DNA of 64,000 nucleotides from Archangium gephyra (lineage in GTDB: Bacteria; Myxococcota; Myxococcia; Myxococcales; Myxococcaceae): the NCBI RefSeq assembly GCF_001027285.1, contig NZ_CP011509.1, positions 7,216,501 through 7,280,500 of the forward strand, read 5' to 3'. The notes under the pieces are model-generated. The model saw only the letters and a program-made list of their open reading frames with translations, made no database searches and was not told the origin of the DNA. The translations under genes were made by a program, and so were the position numbers. Positions 24,575 through 33,069 of this stretch are shown here, in pieces. Every line of letters starts with the position of its first letter. Positions within the stretch are counted from its first letter, which is position 1.

Positions 24575-26728
24575 TTGTCCTCGCTCGCCCTGCTGCTGGT
24601 CGTGGGGCTGGGCGTGGCGCTCACCGGTGGCCTGCTCGTATTTGCCCAGAGGGCTCTTCACGGCCAGGAGCAGGAGGCGCTTGCCGAGCAGACCGCTCGT
24701 GCTCACGAGCTGGCGTCCGGGCTCGGCGAACAACTCCGCGCCGCGGAGCAACTCCTGGACACGCTGGCCTCGCTGGCGAGTCCCCTCCGGGAGCGGCCCG
24801 AGGTCGAGGAGCTGCTCCGCCGGATGCTGGCCTCGGCCCCAGAGCACATCGTCTATGGGATGGGGGTGTGGTTCGAGCCCGGCCAGTTCGCGCCCGGCGT
24901 GCACTACATGGGCCCCTACATCCACCAGCCCCGGGTCCTCACCTACGAATGGTCCACCCCCTCCTATGACTACCCCGGGCAGGACTGGTACCAGCAGGCC
25001 TGGGAGCGTGGCAGGCACATCGCCCTCACCGAGCCCTACTTCGATCTGGATCATACGTATGTGTCCCTGACGAGGGCCTTCTTCGACGAGCAGGGCCGGC
25101 GGCGGGGAATCGTGAGCGTGGACCTCATCCTCCCCATGATTGGAGAGGTGGTCCGTCAGGCCAACAACTCCCCAGAGGAGACCCTCTATCTCGTCAGCCC
25201 CCACGGCGCGCTCATCGCGCATCCCCGGGGAGAGGAGCTGCTCGCCTGGGCTCGCGGGCGCGGACGCTCCCCGCGGAGCCTGGCCGAGCTCACACTCGAG
25301 GATCTGCGAACGTGGGAGCACGAGCGGGGATTGGGCCGGGGCTGGCGGACCACGCGGGTGAGCGTCCGGAACGCGGGCTGGCGGGTGTTCGTCTCGACGA
25401 AGGAGGACCTGCTCTTCTCGGACGTCCGCCGTCAGCGGTGGTTGCTGGTGGCCCTGGGCGTACTGCTCTGGATGGGGCTGGGCGCGAGCGGACTGGTCAT
25501 GGCCCGCTCGGAGCGGACCCGGGCCCTGCTCCGCGCGCTCGCCGAACGCCAGCGCCGGGAGGAGGAGCGGCAGCGGCTGCTCGCCCAGGTCCAGCGGCGC
25601 TCGGCGGAGCTCCAGGCCATCATCGACAGCATGGTCGAGGCCGTCGTCGTGGTCGACCTCGAGAGAACGGTCACCCTCGCCAACCGGGCCGCGCTGACGC
25701 TCTTCGGGACAGCGGCGAGCGAGGGCAGCCGCCTCGACGCCACGTACCGGGAGTCTCCTCCCAGGGGGTTGGAGGGGCAGGTGCTGGCCTTCTCCGCCCT
25801 GCCCATCTGCCGGGCCTTGAGGGGCGAGCAGGTGGACGACACCGACCTCGTCGACACCCCGCCCCCGCTGCACCGCAGGCGCGTCCTGCGGTTCAACGCC
25901 GCCCCCATCCGGGACGAGTCGGGCCACATCGTCGCCGCCGTCTCGGTGGGACGTGACATCACCCAGGCCATCGAGTTGGAGCGCCTCCAGGGTGAGTTCG
26001 TGAAGATGGCCGCGCATGAGTTGAAGACGCCCCTGGCGGTGATGAAGTCCTTCGCCCAGCTCGCCTGCCGGACGGCGCATCCAGCCCCCGCGCTGCGCCG
26101 GCCCCTCGAGGGCATCAGCCGGGGCGCGGACCGGATGGACCGGGTGGTGCGCACGTTGCTGGATGCCTCCCAGCTCCAGCTCGGCCGGTTGCACTTCGAG
26201 AAGAAGGAGCTGCGGCTGCGCGCGCTGGTGGAGGCCGCCGCCGCGAGCACCGCCGCCCACCACCCGCGCCATCCCATCCACGTGCGGCCAGGACCGGACG
26301 CGTGGGTGCTCGGCGATCGGGCGCGGCTGGAGCAGGTGCTCACCGAGCTGATGGACAACGCCGCGCGCTACTCGGCCGCGGGGAGCCCCGTGGAGGTCTC
26401 CCTCCGCGTGGAGGGAGACGAGGTGGAGGTCTCCATCCAGGACGAGGGCATTGGCATCGCGGAGGAGCAGCGGGAGCGCATCTTCGAGCGCTTCTACCGC
26501 GCGCATGCGGGGACGCCCCACGATCGCGGTGGAATGGGCCTGGGGCTGTACCTCTCGCGGGGCATCCTCCTGCTCCACGAAGGACAGGTGGAGCTGGAGA
26601 GCCGGGAGGGCGAGGGCACCCACGTGCGCGTCCGCCTGCCCCGGCTCCCCGAACAGCGGCCCGCGCCGGAGGTGGCCTCGAGGCACGCGAGAGAGCCGCC
26701 GGGTGCCGAGCCCGGGTACCTGACGTGA
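24575..26728 (+). CDS. Sensor histidine kinase with Cache and PAS domains
   Basis: 717 residues from TTG 24575. TM1 about 3-22; an extracytoplasmic Cache-type sensor domain about 25-270 (WFEPGQF, YDYPGQDWYQQAWER, TEPYFDL and GRRRGIVSVDL are typical); TM2 about 290-307; PAS domain about 345-440; HisKA with phospho-accepting His481 (AAHELKTP); HATPase with N-box Asn595, DEGIGIA and GGMGLGLYL. The start is uncertain: no ATG or GTG is in frame after the upstream stop at 24503, and ATG 24495 is in another frame. No response regulator is adjacent, so the partner is encoded elsewhere. Confidence 0.85.
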   Translation: MSSLALLLVVGLGVALTGGLLVFAQRALHGQEQEALAEQTARAHELASGLGEQLRAAEQLLDTLASLASPLRERPEVEELLRRMLASAPEHIVYGMGVWFEPGQFAPGVHYMGPYIHQPRVLTYEWSTPSYDYPGQDWYQQAWERGRHIALTEPYFDLDHTYVSLTRAFFDEQGRRRGIVSVDLILPMIGEVVRQANNSPEETLYLVSPHGALIAHPRGEELLAWARGRGRSPRSLAELTLEDLRTWEHERGLGRGWRTTRVSVRNAGWRVFVSTKEDLLFSDVRRQRWLLVALGVLLWMGLGASGLVMARSERTRALLRALAERQRREEERQRLLAQVQRRSAELQAIIDSMVEAVVVVDLERTVTLANRAALTLFGTAASEGSRLDATYRESPPRGLEGQVLAFSALPICRALRGEQVDDTDLVDTPPPLHRRRVLRFNAAPIRDESGHIVAAVSVGRDITQAIELERLQGEFVKMAAHELKTPLAVMKSFAQLACRTAHPAPALRRPLEGISRGADRMDRVVRTLLDASQLQLGRLHFEKKELRLRALVEAAAASTAAHHPRHPIHVRPGPDAWVLGDRARLEQVLTELMDNAARYSAAGSPVEVSLRVEGDEVEVSIQDEGIGIAEEQRERIFERFYRAHAGTPHDRGGMGLGLYLSRGILLLHEGQVELESREGEGTHVRVRLPRLPEQRPAPEVASRHAREPPGAEPGYLT

Positions 26729-26730
26729 AA

Positions 26731-26765
26731 GCGGCACTTCACGCGGGCCCCGCGCGAAGTGCCGC
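26731..26765. terminator. Bidirectional terminator hairpin
   Basis: GCGGCACTTC (26731-26740) pairs exactly with GAAGTGCCGC (26756-26765), with an extended GC-rich inner stem. It sits between the convergent ends of the histidine-kinase gene and the porin gene and could terminate both. Confidence 0.65.
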
Positions 26766-26775
26766 GGAGGAAGGC

Positions 26776-28083
26776 TCAGAAGGTCAGGATGGCGCCCGTC
26801 TCGACACCCAACGAGGTGCGCTCCGGATTGAAATTCGGCGCGTCCGCCGCCTGCAGCCGGTGGTGCGACTGGTAGAGGAAGCCCTCCAGCACGAAGGCCA
26901 GCCTGCGGTTGGGCTTGATCTCGTAACCCAGGCGCACCGCGCCGTTGTGCTCCAGGCCCGGACCGGTGCCCGTGAGGGCAGCGCCCCCGGTGGCGGGCGT
27001 GTCGTAGCTGGGCACCACCTTCGAGGGATCGAGCACCCGCTGATAGCCCGCCAGGCCATAGATGGCGTGAATGCCCGTCAGCACCTGGCGGACCGAGATG
27101 AAGCCTCCGAAGTCCTGCACGTCCGTGGCGGTGCGGCCCTGCGCCAGCGACAGCAGGCCCAGGTTGGCGGAGTTCTGCCCGAAGTTGAGCTCCACCCGGA
27201 TGTTGGTGGTGTCCGAGGGCGCCAGCTCGGAGAAGAGCGTGGTGGCGAGGGCGGTGGCGAAACGCTCGTCTGGAGCCCTGAAATTGAAGGGAATCCGCGT
27301 GGCGAGCGCCGAGACGCCCACCCGGCTCTTGCCGAACTTGTAGGTGCCGCGCACCGCCAGGGTGGGCAGGGCACCAATCTCGAAGCCCACGTCCTTGGGC
27401 CCGACGTTGGGGGCGGGGAAACCCACCGCCGCGCCCAGCTCGAAGCTCGGCGCGGTGTAGAAGTATTTGAACTGCTGGCGCATGAAGCCGGTGTTGCCCG
27501 CCTGGAAGAGCGCGCCCACCAGGTTGATGCCGTGCGGATTGAGCGGGGCGTGCAGATCCCAGTCCTGTCCCAGGGACACGCTGTGGCCGGGCAGGAAGGT
27601 GTAGTCCACGTGCGCGATGCGCAGGCGGGGCAGGCTCGCCACGGTGGGGGTGGCCTTGGTGAAGTCCACGAAGTCGATCTCGACCTGCGCCCTCAGGGGC
27701 CCCTTCTCGTTGAGCCAGAAGCCCACGCGCGACTGCGCCACCTGGAAGGTATGGCGGGCCGCGTCCGGGAAGTTGGAGAAGACGGGGTTGCCCGCGGCGG
27801 TCACGGCGGATTCGTTGGGCTGGCTGAAGGACTCCATCGCCCCGGTGCCCGCCACGAAGCGGGGGGTGAGGGTGCCGTAGAACCGGAAGAGGTTCTCGTC
27901 GGTGTCGGCGGCGGCCGGGGCTGGCGGGGTGGCGACGGCCGGGGGCGGCGTCGGAGTGGGGGCGGGCTGGGTGGCGGACGGAGGCGTGGCATCACCGGTG
28001 CCGGGGGTGGTCTGGGCCAGTGCGGAGGTGGCCGAGCAGAGTCCTCCCGAGACGATCAATGCGGCAAGTCGAGCATTCTTCAT
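26776..28083 (-). CDS. Outer-membrane porin-like protein
   Basis: 435 residues. Signal peptide (IVSGGLCSATSALA) then a Pro/Thr/Ala-rich linker (QPAPTPTPPPAVATPPAP) and a beta-barrel-like domain of alternating strands: FYGTLTPRFVAG, TFQVAQSRVGFWLNE, LRAQVEIDFVDF, LRIAHVDYTFL, VSLGQDWDL, LGAAVGFP, RLGYEIKPNRRLAFVLEGF, ending in the aromatic C-terminus ILTF, which is the signal recognised by BamA. Domain likeness to OprP/phosphate-porin type is plausible. The start ATG 28083 has AGGGAAG before it. The gene has its own upstream region with CGTAAC dyads. Confidence 0.75.
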   Translation of the reverse strand: MKNARLAALIVSGGLCSATSALAQTTPGTGDATPPSATQPAPTPTPPPAVATPPAPAAADTDENLFRFYGTLTPRFVAGTGAMESFSQPNESAVTAAGNPVFSNFPDAARHTFQVAQSRVGFWLNEKGPLRAQVEIDFVDFTKATPTVASLPRLRIAHVDYTFLPGHSVSLGQDWDLHAPLNPHGINLVGALFQAGNTGFMRQQFKYFYTAPSFELGAAVGFPAPNVGPKDVGFEIGALPTLAVRGTYKFGKSRVGVSALATRIPFNFRAPDERFATALATTLFSELAPSDTTNIRVELNFGQNSANLGLLSLAQGRTATDVQDFGGFISVRQVLTGIHAIYGLAGYQRVLDPSKVVPSYDTPATGGAALTGTGPGLEHNGAVRLGYEIKPNRRLAFVLEGFLYQSHHRLQAADAPNFNPERTSLGVETGAILTF

Positions 28084-28199
28084 GGCTTCCCTGGGGTTGT
28101 GGGGTCGAATGGGTGCCTGGACGCTGCGAACGCAACGTCCGTACCATAGGGCCCACACTCGGGCCGGCCCACGCTGTCGCACCGCGTCCAGTGTGGTTT

Positions 28200-28215
28200 C
28201 GTAACCTTTGTTACG
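28200..28215. promoter_or_regulatory. Perfect inverted repeat CGTAAC-N4-GTTACG upstream of the porin gene
   Basis: CGTAAC and GTTACG at 28200-28215 are a perfect 6-bp dyad with a 4-base gap, and a further GTAAC half-site stands at 28220-28224. It is about 117 bp upstream of the porin start codon (28083, minus strand). A repressor or activator site is likely; no regulator is assigned. Confidence 0.4.
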
Positions 28216-28278
28216 GACGGTAACAGCGCCCCGGGAGCGCACCCCTTGGGGCAAAGCACCCCCGAGGGGCGGATTGCC

Positions 28279-29178
28279 TCAACCCGCGAGCACCCACGCC
28301 GCGGCCACGGTGAGCCCTCCGGCCAGCGCGAAGAGCTTCCAGGCCCGCCGCGCCAGCACCGTGCCCGTGCCCTCGCCCGCGTTGCCCAGGATGACCATCG
28401 CCGGTCCTCCCTGCTTCCCGCGCAGCTCGTACACGCCCGGCACCGGCCCCTGCCTCAGCTCGCCCACCACCAGGCACTCCTCGCCGAGCCGCCCCACCCG
28501 CTCGTACGAGAGCGACTCCTCCACCACCCGGCCCTCCGCCGGCACGCCCGTGCCCGTCTCCGCCAGGGGGTGGCTCATCTGGCAGCGGAGGATGCGCACC
28601 GGCGCCAGCAGCAGCTGGGGCGAGAAGCTCACTGCCGCCTCCGCCCGCTCTCCCCGCACCTGCAGCACCGGCGCGTACGCCCGCTCCATGGACAGCAACG
28701 GACCCTTGCTCCCGTCCGGCATCACGCCGCGCAGCTCCGCCTCGTAGAAGGCGCACACCACGCCGCCGGGTGACGTCACCTGATCGCTCGACGCCAGCCG
28801 GCCCCGGTACACGCCCCAGCCCGGTGAGCGTCCCGCGCGCAGCTCCGCCACGCCCTCGTCGAGGCTCCGGGGTGCCTCGGCCCGCAGCGCATCCGCGCGC
28901 ACCCAGATCCGCGAGCCCACCACCGCCAGCCCCGCCGCCGCCACCAGCAGCGCGACGCCCAGCCCGTCGCCGAGGGTTCCCGGGGACACCCACATGAAGG
29001 GACCGGCCCGGTTACGCAGCGCGACGAGCGCGAAGAGCAGCGCCAGCAGGCCGAACCACGCCATGGGCCACTGCGGCATGAAGGCCCGGGCGTCCTTGCG
29101 GCCAAAGGCGAACGCCGCGACCACCAGTGCACCCAGGCCCGCCGCGTACAGCGGGGCGAATGCCCACCGCAAGTCCAT
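28279..29178 (-). CDS. Membrane protein with GIDE-like domain
   Basis: 299 residues. Three N-terminal hydrophobic segments (AFAPLYAAGLGALVVAAFAF, MAWFGLLALLFALVA, TLGDGLGVALLVAAAGLAVVG), a soluble domain with YRGRLASSDQVTSPGGVVCAFYEAEL, and a C-terminal helix. The segment with G-x2-SP-GG-C--YE resembles the GIDE domain of eukaryotic MULAN-type ligases, which also occurs in bacteria without the RING finger. No RING is visible. The GIDE match is by eye and should be confirmed. Third gene of the cluster after the kinase (161-base gap), perhaps with its own promoter. Confidence 0.55.
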   Translation of the reverse strand: MDLRWAFAPLYAAGLGALVVAAFAFGRKDARAFMPQWPMAWFGLLALLFALVALRNRAGPFMWVSPGTLGDGLGVALLVAAAGLAVVGSRIWVRADALRAEAPRSLDEGVAELRAGRSPGWGVYRGRLASSDQVTSPGGVVCAFYEAELRGVMPDGSKGPLLSMERAYAPVLQVRGERAEAAVSFSPQLLLAPVRILRCQMSHPLAETGTGVPAEGRVVEESLSYERVGRLGEECLVVGELRQGPVPGVYELRGKQGGPAMVILGNAGEGTGTVLARRAWKLFALAGGLTVAAAWVLAG

Positions 29179-29339
29179 GGCTCCCCCTCGACCCGGAGTC
29201 CAAACCGCGGCTCGCGCTCTCGGATGGACCGCGGCCCGGCCAAAGGTGGAGACGCCTCCCTGCTTCCGCAAGCGCCCACCGGGAGCGTGCCCCCGTGCAC
29301 CCACGGACGCGGGCTCGTCCTCCAGGACGAGGCCTCCCG

Positions 29340-31292
29340 CTACTCCTGTTGGGTTTCCGCCACCTTGTTGGTGTGCGCGGACTTCTTCGTCTGCAGGCCC
29401 CGCACCACCACGTCATCGAAGGTGCAGACCAGGTTGCGGCACCCCACCGCCACCTTCGCCGAGCGGCCCTGGAAGCCCTCCAGGAACTTGAACGCGAAGG
29501 GCTCGGAGGAGCCGTTGAGGTACGCCGTCACGTCCACGCCGTTCTTCTTCTTCTTCAGCTGCAGCTTCACGCGGAAGGGAGCCGAGGGCACGGGCGTCTC
29601 GTCCTGCACCAGGCTCTCCACGTCCTGCGCGCTGTTGCCCGCGACGATCTCTCCCTCCGGGGTGGTGTACTTCCAACCCAGCCGCATGCCCGCTTCCGGG
29701 ATGGCGAAGACGGACACCTGCAGCCCCGTGACGCGGTAGGACAGCTCGGCGTAGTGCTGCGCGTCCGGCTCCTGGAGGTAGCCCTTGTCCAGGGGGGTCG
29801 CGCTCATCAGCGCCTCGACGGAGAAGTCGTCGCTGGAGAAGTAGCGGTGGGCCAGGTACGCGCGCGGAATCAACTGCCCATCGGTGGTCTCATCGCCGCC
29901 CTGGATGACGTGGAGCTGTCCGTTCTCCAGCTTCCACGTTCCCGCGTGGGCGTTCAGCTCCTCCTGGCCCTTCACGAAGTCCACCCGCAGCCGCACCTTC
30001 CCGTCCGTCTGGTCCTCCATCATCGAGGACACGAACAGATCCCCATCCGTGTTGGCCGGCCACGGCTTGCCGGCCGCCACCCACCGGGGAAGCCATGAGC
30101 CAAGCACCAGCTTCCCGGTGGCCCCCTGGTAGAGCGTCGCCTGGCCGAACACCTTCCTCGCCCCGGCGAAGATCACCACCAGCGCGCCCAGCACCGTGAG
30201 CACCGCCCGCACCGTGCGCCAGCCCGTCCGCAGCCGGCTGCGCACCGGGCTCAGCTCCTCCTGGGCCCGCAGCGCTCCCGGCGGCAGCGAGGTGCTCGAC
30301 ACGAGCCCCTCCAGCGCCTGGCACAGCTCGGCGGCCTTCGAGTAGCGCGCCTCGGGCTCGTTCTCCAGCAGCCGCGCCACCACCGCGTCCACCCGCGTGT
30401 CCAACCCCTGCACGCGCTCGGAGGGCAGCTTGAAGCGGCCCACCGGCAGCTCGCCGGTGAGCATCTCGTAGAGCACCACGCCGAAGGAGAAGAGGTCGGC
30501 CCGCCCGTCCACGTTCTTCGCGTCCCGGCGCTGCTCCGGGGCCATGTAGTTGAGCGTCCCCATGGCCACCGCCGTGGCGGTGAGCTGCAGCCGCGAGTCC
30601 GGCCGGCGGATGCCCGCGAGGCCAAAGTCTGCCACCTTCACGAGCCCGCGCCCGTCCAGCAGGATGTTCTCCGGCTTCAGGTCGCGGTGGATGATGTCCT
30701 TGTCGTGCGCGCACTCGATGGCCCGCGCCACCTGCAGCGCCAGACGCAGGGCCTCGGGAGGCGACAGCTCGCGCATCACCTCGCGCAGCGAGCGCCCCTC
30801 CACGTACTCCATCACGAAGTAGTAATGGTCCCCCGCCACCCCGCGATCGATGATCTGCACGATGTTGGGGTGGTTGAGCGCCGCGAGCGCCGTGGCTTCC
30901 TTGTCGAAGCGCGTGACGAACTCGGGATCCTTCGCCAGCCGCGGCGGCAGCACCTTCACCGCCACCATGCGGTGCAGCGACTTCTGCCGCGCCAGCCACA
31001 CCTCGCCCATGCCGCCCCGGCCCAGCACGCGCACCAGCTCGTAGCCCGGCAGCTCCACCGCGCCGCCAAGGCCCGTGTCCTCCGCTTCCTGCACCCGCTG
31101 CTCCAGCCCCGTCCCCGCCGAGGGCAACGAGGGGCGCAGCAGCGTGGGCGCGGACAGCACGGGCTCCAGCTCCGAGGCCGGCGCGGCCCGCACCGGGAAG
31201 CGGGCACCGCAGGCGCAGGCCACCTCGTGACCCTCCGCGAGGCCGCTCACGTCGTGCGCGCGCGCGCAGCTGGGGCAGTTCAGGGTCTTCAT
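29340..31292 (-). CDS. Membrane Ser/Thr protein kinase with N-terminal zinc ribbon
   Basis: 650 residues. N-terminal zinc ribbon (CPSC ... CACG) of about 35 residues, an acidic linker, then a protein-kinase domain about residues 84-345: glycine loop GRGGMGEVW (91-99), Lys113, HRDLKPEN, DFGLAG, APEQ. One TM segment (VLTVLGALVVIFAGA) and an extracytoplasmic domain of about 230 residues with a laminin-G/concanavalin-like beta pattern (GRLVLGS..., FSVEALMSATPL, LGWKYTTPEGE). Family: Pkn kinases of myxobacteria. Overlaps the cyclase gene by 4 bases, so it is translationally coupled to a cyclic-nucleotide synthase. Confidence 0.9.
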   Translation of the reverse strand: MKTLNCPSCARAHDVSGLAEGHEVACACGARFPVRAAPASELEPVLSAPTLLRPSLPSAGTGLEQRVQEAEDTGLGGAVELPGYELVRVLGRGGMGEVWLARQKSLHRMVAVKVLPPRLAKDPEFVTRFDKEATALAALNHPNIVQIIDRGVAGDHYYFVMEYVEGRSLREVMRELSPPEALRLALQVARAIECAHDKDIIHRDLKPENILLDGRGLVKVADFGLAGIRRPDSRLQLTATAVAMGTLNYMAPEQRRDAKNVDGRADLFSFGVVLYEMLTGELPVGRFKLPSERVQGLDTRVDAVVARLLENEPEARYSKAAELCQALEGLVSSTSLPPGALRAQEELSPVRSRLRTGWRTVRAVLTVLGALVVIFAGARKVFGQATLYQGATGKLVLGSWLPRWVAAGKPWPANTDGDLFVSSMMEDQTDGKVRLRVDFVKGQEELNAHAGTWKLENGQLHVIQGGDETTDGQLIPRAYLAHRYFSSDDFSVEALMSATPLDKGYLQEPDAQHYAELSYRVTGLQVSVFAIPEAGMRLGWKYTTPEGEIVAGNSAQDVESLVQDETPVPSAPFRVKLQLKKKKNGVDVTAYLNGSSEPFAFKFLEGFQGRSAKVAVGCRNLVCTFDDVVVRGLQTKKSAHTNKVAETQQE

Positions 31293-32968
31293 CGCTGGGA
31301 GTTGGTGATCTCCAGCCCGAGGACGCGGAACGCCTGGACGCCCTTCTCCTTGCCCTTCACCTGGGTGACGGGCAGCGGCTCCACCTCGAAGCCGGTGCCG
31401 GCCTTCTGCACGGTGCTCTGGTTGGCCACCACCTCGCCGCCCTTGGCCAGGCCGCACAGGCGCGAGGCCGTGTTCACCGTGTCGCCAATGGCGGTGAACT
31501 CATGGCGCTCGGTGCTGCCCATGTAGCCCACGACCGCCTGGCCGGTGTTCACGCCGATGCCCACCTCGATGGGCGGCTTGCCCGCCGCCATGCGCGAGCC
31601 GTTGAGCACCTCCACCGCGTCCTGCATCTCCAGCGCCGCGCGCAGCGCCCGCGCCGGATCATCCGCGTGCGGCGACGGAGGGCCCCACACCGCCATCACG
31701 CAGTCGCCGATGAACTTGTCCAGGTTGCCCTCGTGGCGGAACACCACGCCCGCCATCAGGGTGAAGAACTCGTTGAGCATGGACACCACCTCCTGCGGAG
31801 ACTCGTTCTCCGACAGGGTGGTGAAGCCGCGGATGTCCGCGAACAGGCACGTCACTTCCGCCAGCCGGCTCTGCCGCAGGTCTTCCGTCTCGCCGCGGAT
31901 CACCGCCTCGGCCACCGCGCGCGACAGGAAGCGGCTGAGCTCGGCGCGCGTAATCGCCTCGGCCTGGATCTGCTCGCCCAGCGCCGCGTTCTCCAGGGCG
32001 ATGGCCGCCTGCGCCGCGATGCCCGAGAGGATGGTCAGATCCTTCTCCGAGAAGGCGTTGGTCTGCTGGCGCGAGTCCAGGAACAGCACCGCCTCCAGCT
32101 TGCCCTTGGCCAGCAGCGGCACCGCCATGGCCGAGCGGATGCCCTGCGCCACGATGCTCTCCGAGGAGGAGAAGCGCTCGTCGATGATGGCGTCCGCCGT
32201 GAGCACGCCCTTCTTCGTCTCGGCCACCTTCTGCAGCACGGTGTCGGAGACCATCACGTTGGGCGGGCTGCCCTGCCGGTGCTTCATCGCCACGGCGTTG
32301 AACTGGCCGTCCGTGCCCGGCTTGAGGATGACGCCGTGGTCCGCCGCCAGCAGCTGGAAGGCCACGGACAGAATCTGCTCGAAGAGATCCCCCTGTTTGC
32401 CCTGCTGGCTCACCTGCCGGTGGAACTCGTAGGCGATGCGCAGCTTCTCGTACTCGCGCTTGAGGGTGGCCAGCTCCTGGATCTGCTCGGCGGGCCGGAA
32501 GTTCTGCGGCACCTGCTGATCCATCTGCGCGAGGAACGCGGGGATGGAGTGCGACTGCGCCACCACCGTCACCCGGGGCGCGGCACGACCCGGAGAGGCG
32601 CTCGGCCCCCCGACGGGCGGAGCGGAGGCCACCGCCGGCTCGCCGGTGTGGAAGACGAGCTTGGAGGTGCCCAGGCTGATCTCATCCCCGTCCCGCAGCC
32701 GCAGTTCCGCCACACGCCGCCCGTTGACGAAGGTGCCGTTGGACGAGCCCAGATCGCGCAGGATGAAGTCGCGCCCCATCCGCTCGATGGTGGCGTGCTC
32801 CTTGGACACCTCGCGATCCACCAGCCGCACCGTGTTGGACGGGTGGCGGCCCAGGGTGGTCAGATCCCCAAGAGGGAACTCCCCGGTCGTTCCATCCGGG
32901 AACCGCCCCTTGAGGTGCGGCCCCCGCGGGTTGAGGGACTTTGCGGATTGGGTGGAACCTTGACTCAC
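31289..32968 (-). CDS. FHA-GAF-adenylate/guanylate cyclase
   Basis: 559 residues. FHA domain about 30-105 (LGRHPSNTVRLVDREVSKEHA, DLGSSNGTFVNG): phosphothreonine-binding. A coiled linker, a GAF domain about 190-340, then a class III cyclase domain about 375-545: CLFADIRGFTTLS with metal Asp, DCVMAVWG, GIGVNTGQAVVGYMGS and ERHEFTAIGDTVN. The catalytic metal and substrate motifs are present. The GTG start at 32968. Coupled to the downstream Ser/Thr kinase, which could phosphorylate partners read by the FHA domain. Similar FHA-cyclase genes occur in Stigmatella and Myxococcus. Confidence 0.92.
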   Translation of the reverse strand: MSQGSTQSAKSLNPRGPHLKGRFPDGTTGEFPLGDLTTLGRHPSNTVRLVDREVSKEHATIERMGRDFILRDLGSSNGTFVNGRRVAELRLRDGDEISLGTSKLVFHTGEPAVASAPPVGGPSASPGRAAPRVTVVAQSHSIPAFLAQMDQQVPQNFRPAEQIQELATLKREYEKLRIAYEFHRQVSQQGKQGDLFEQILSVAFQLLAADHGVILKPGTDGQFNAVAMKHRQGSPPNVMVSDTVLQKVAETKKGVLTADAIIDERFSSSESIVAQGIRSAMAVPLLAKGKLEAVLFLDSRQQTNAFSEKDLTILSGIAAQAAIALENAALGEQIQAEAITRAELSRFLSRAVAEAVIRGETEDLRQSRLAEVTCLFADIRGFTTLSENESPQEVVSMLNEFFTLMAGVVFRHEGNLDKFIGDCVMAVWGPPSPHADDPARALRAALEMQDAVEVLNGSRMAAGKPPIEVGIGVNTGQAVVGYMGSTERHEFTAIGDTVNTASRLCGLAKGGEVVANQSTVQKAGTGFEVEPLPVTQVKGKEKGVQAFRVLGLEITNSQR

Positions 32969-33069
32969 GCGCGAGACCTCGACGGTCCGGACATCGACGG
33001 AACCGGCGGGACACTACCAGAGCCGGTGGAGCGCCGGAACGCCCACGGACGGCTGCCTGGAGGCCTGCT

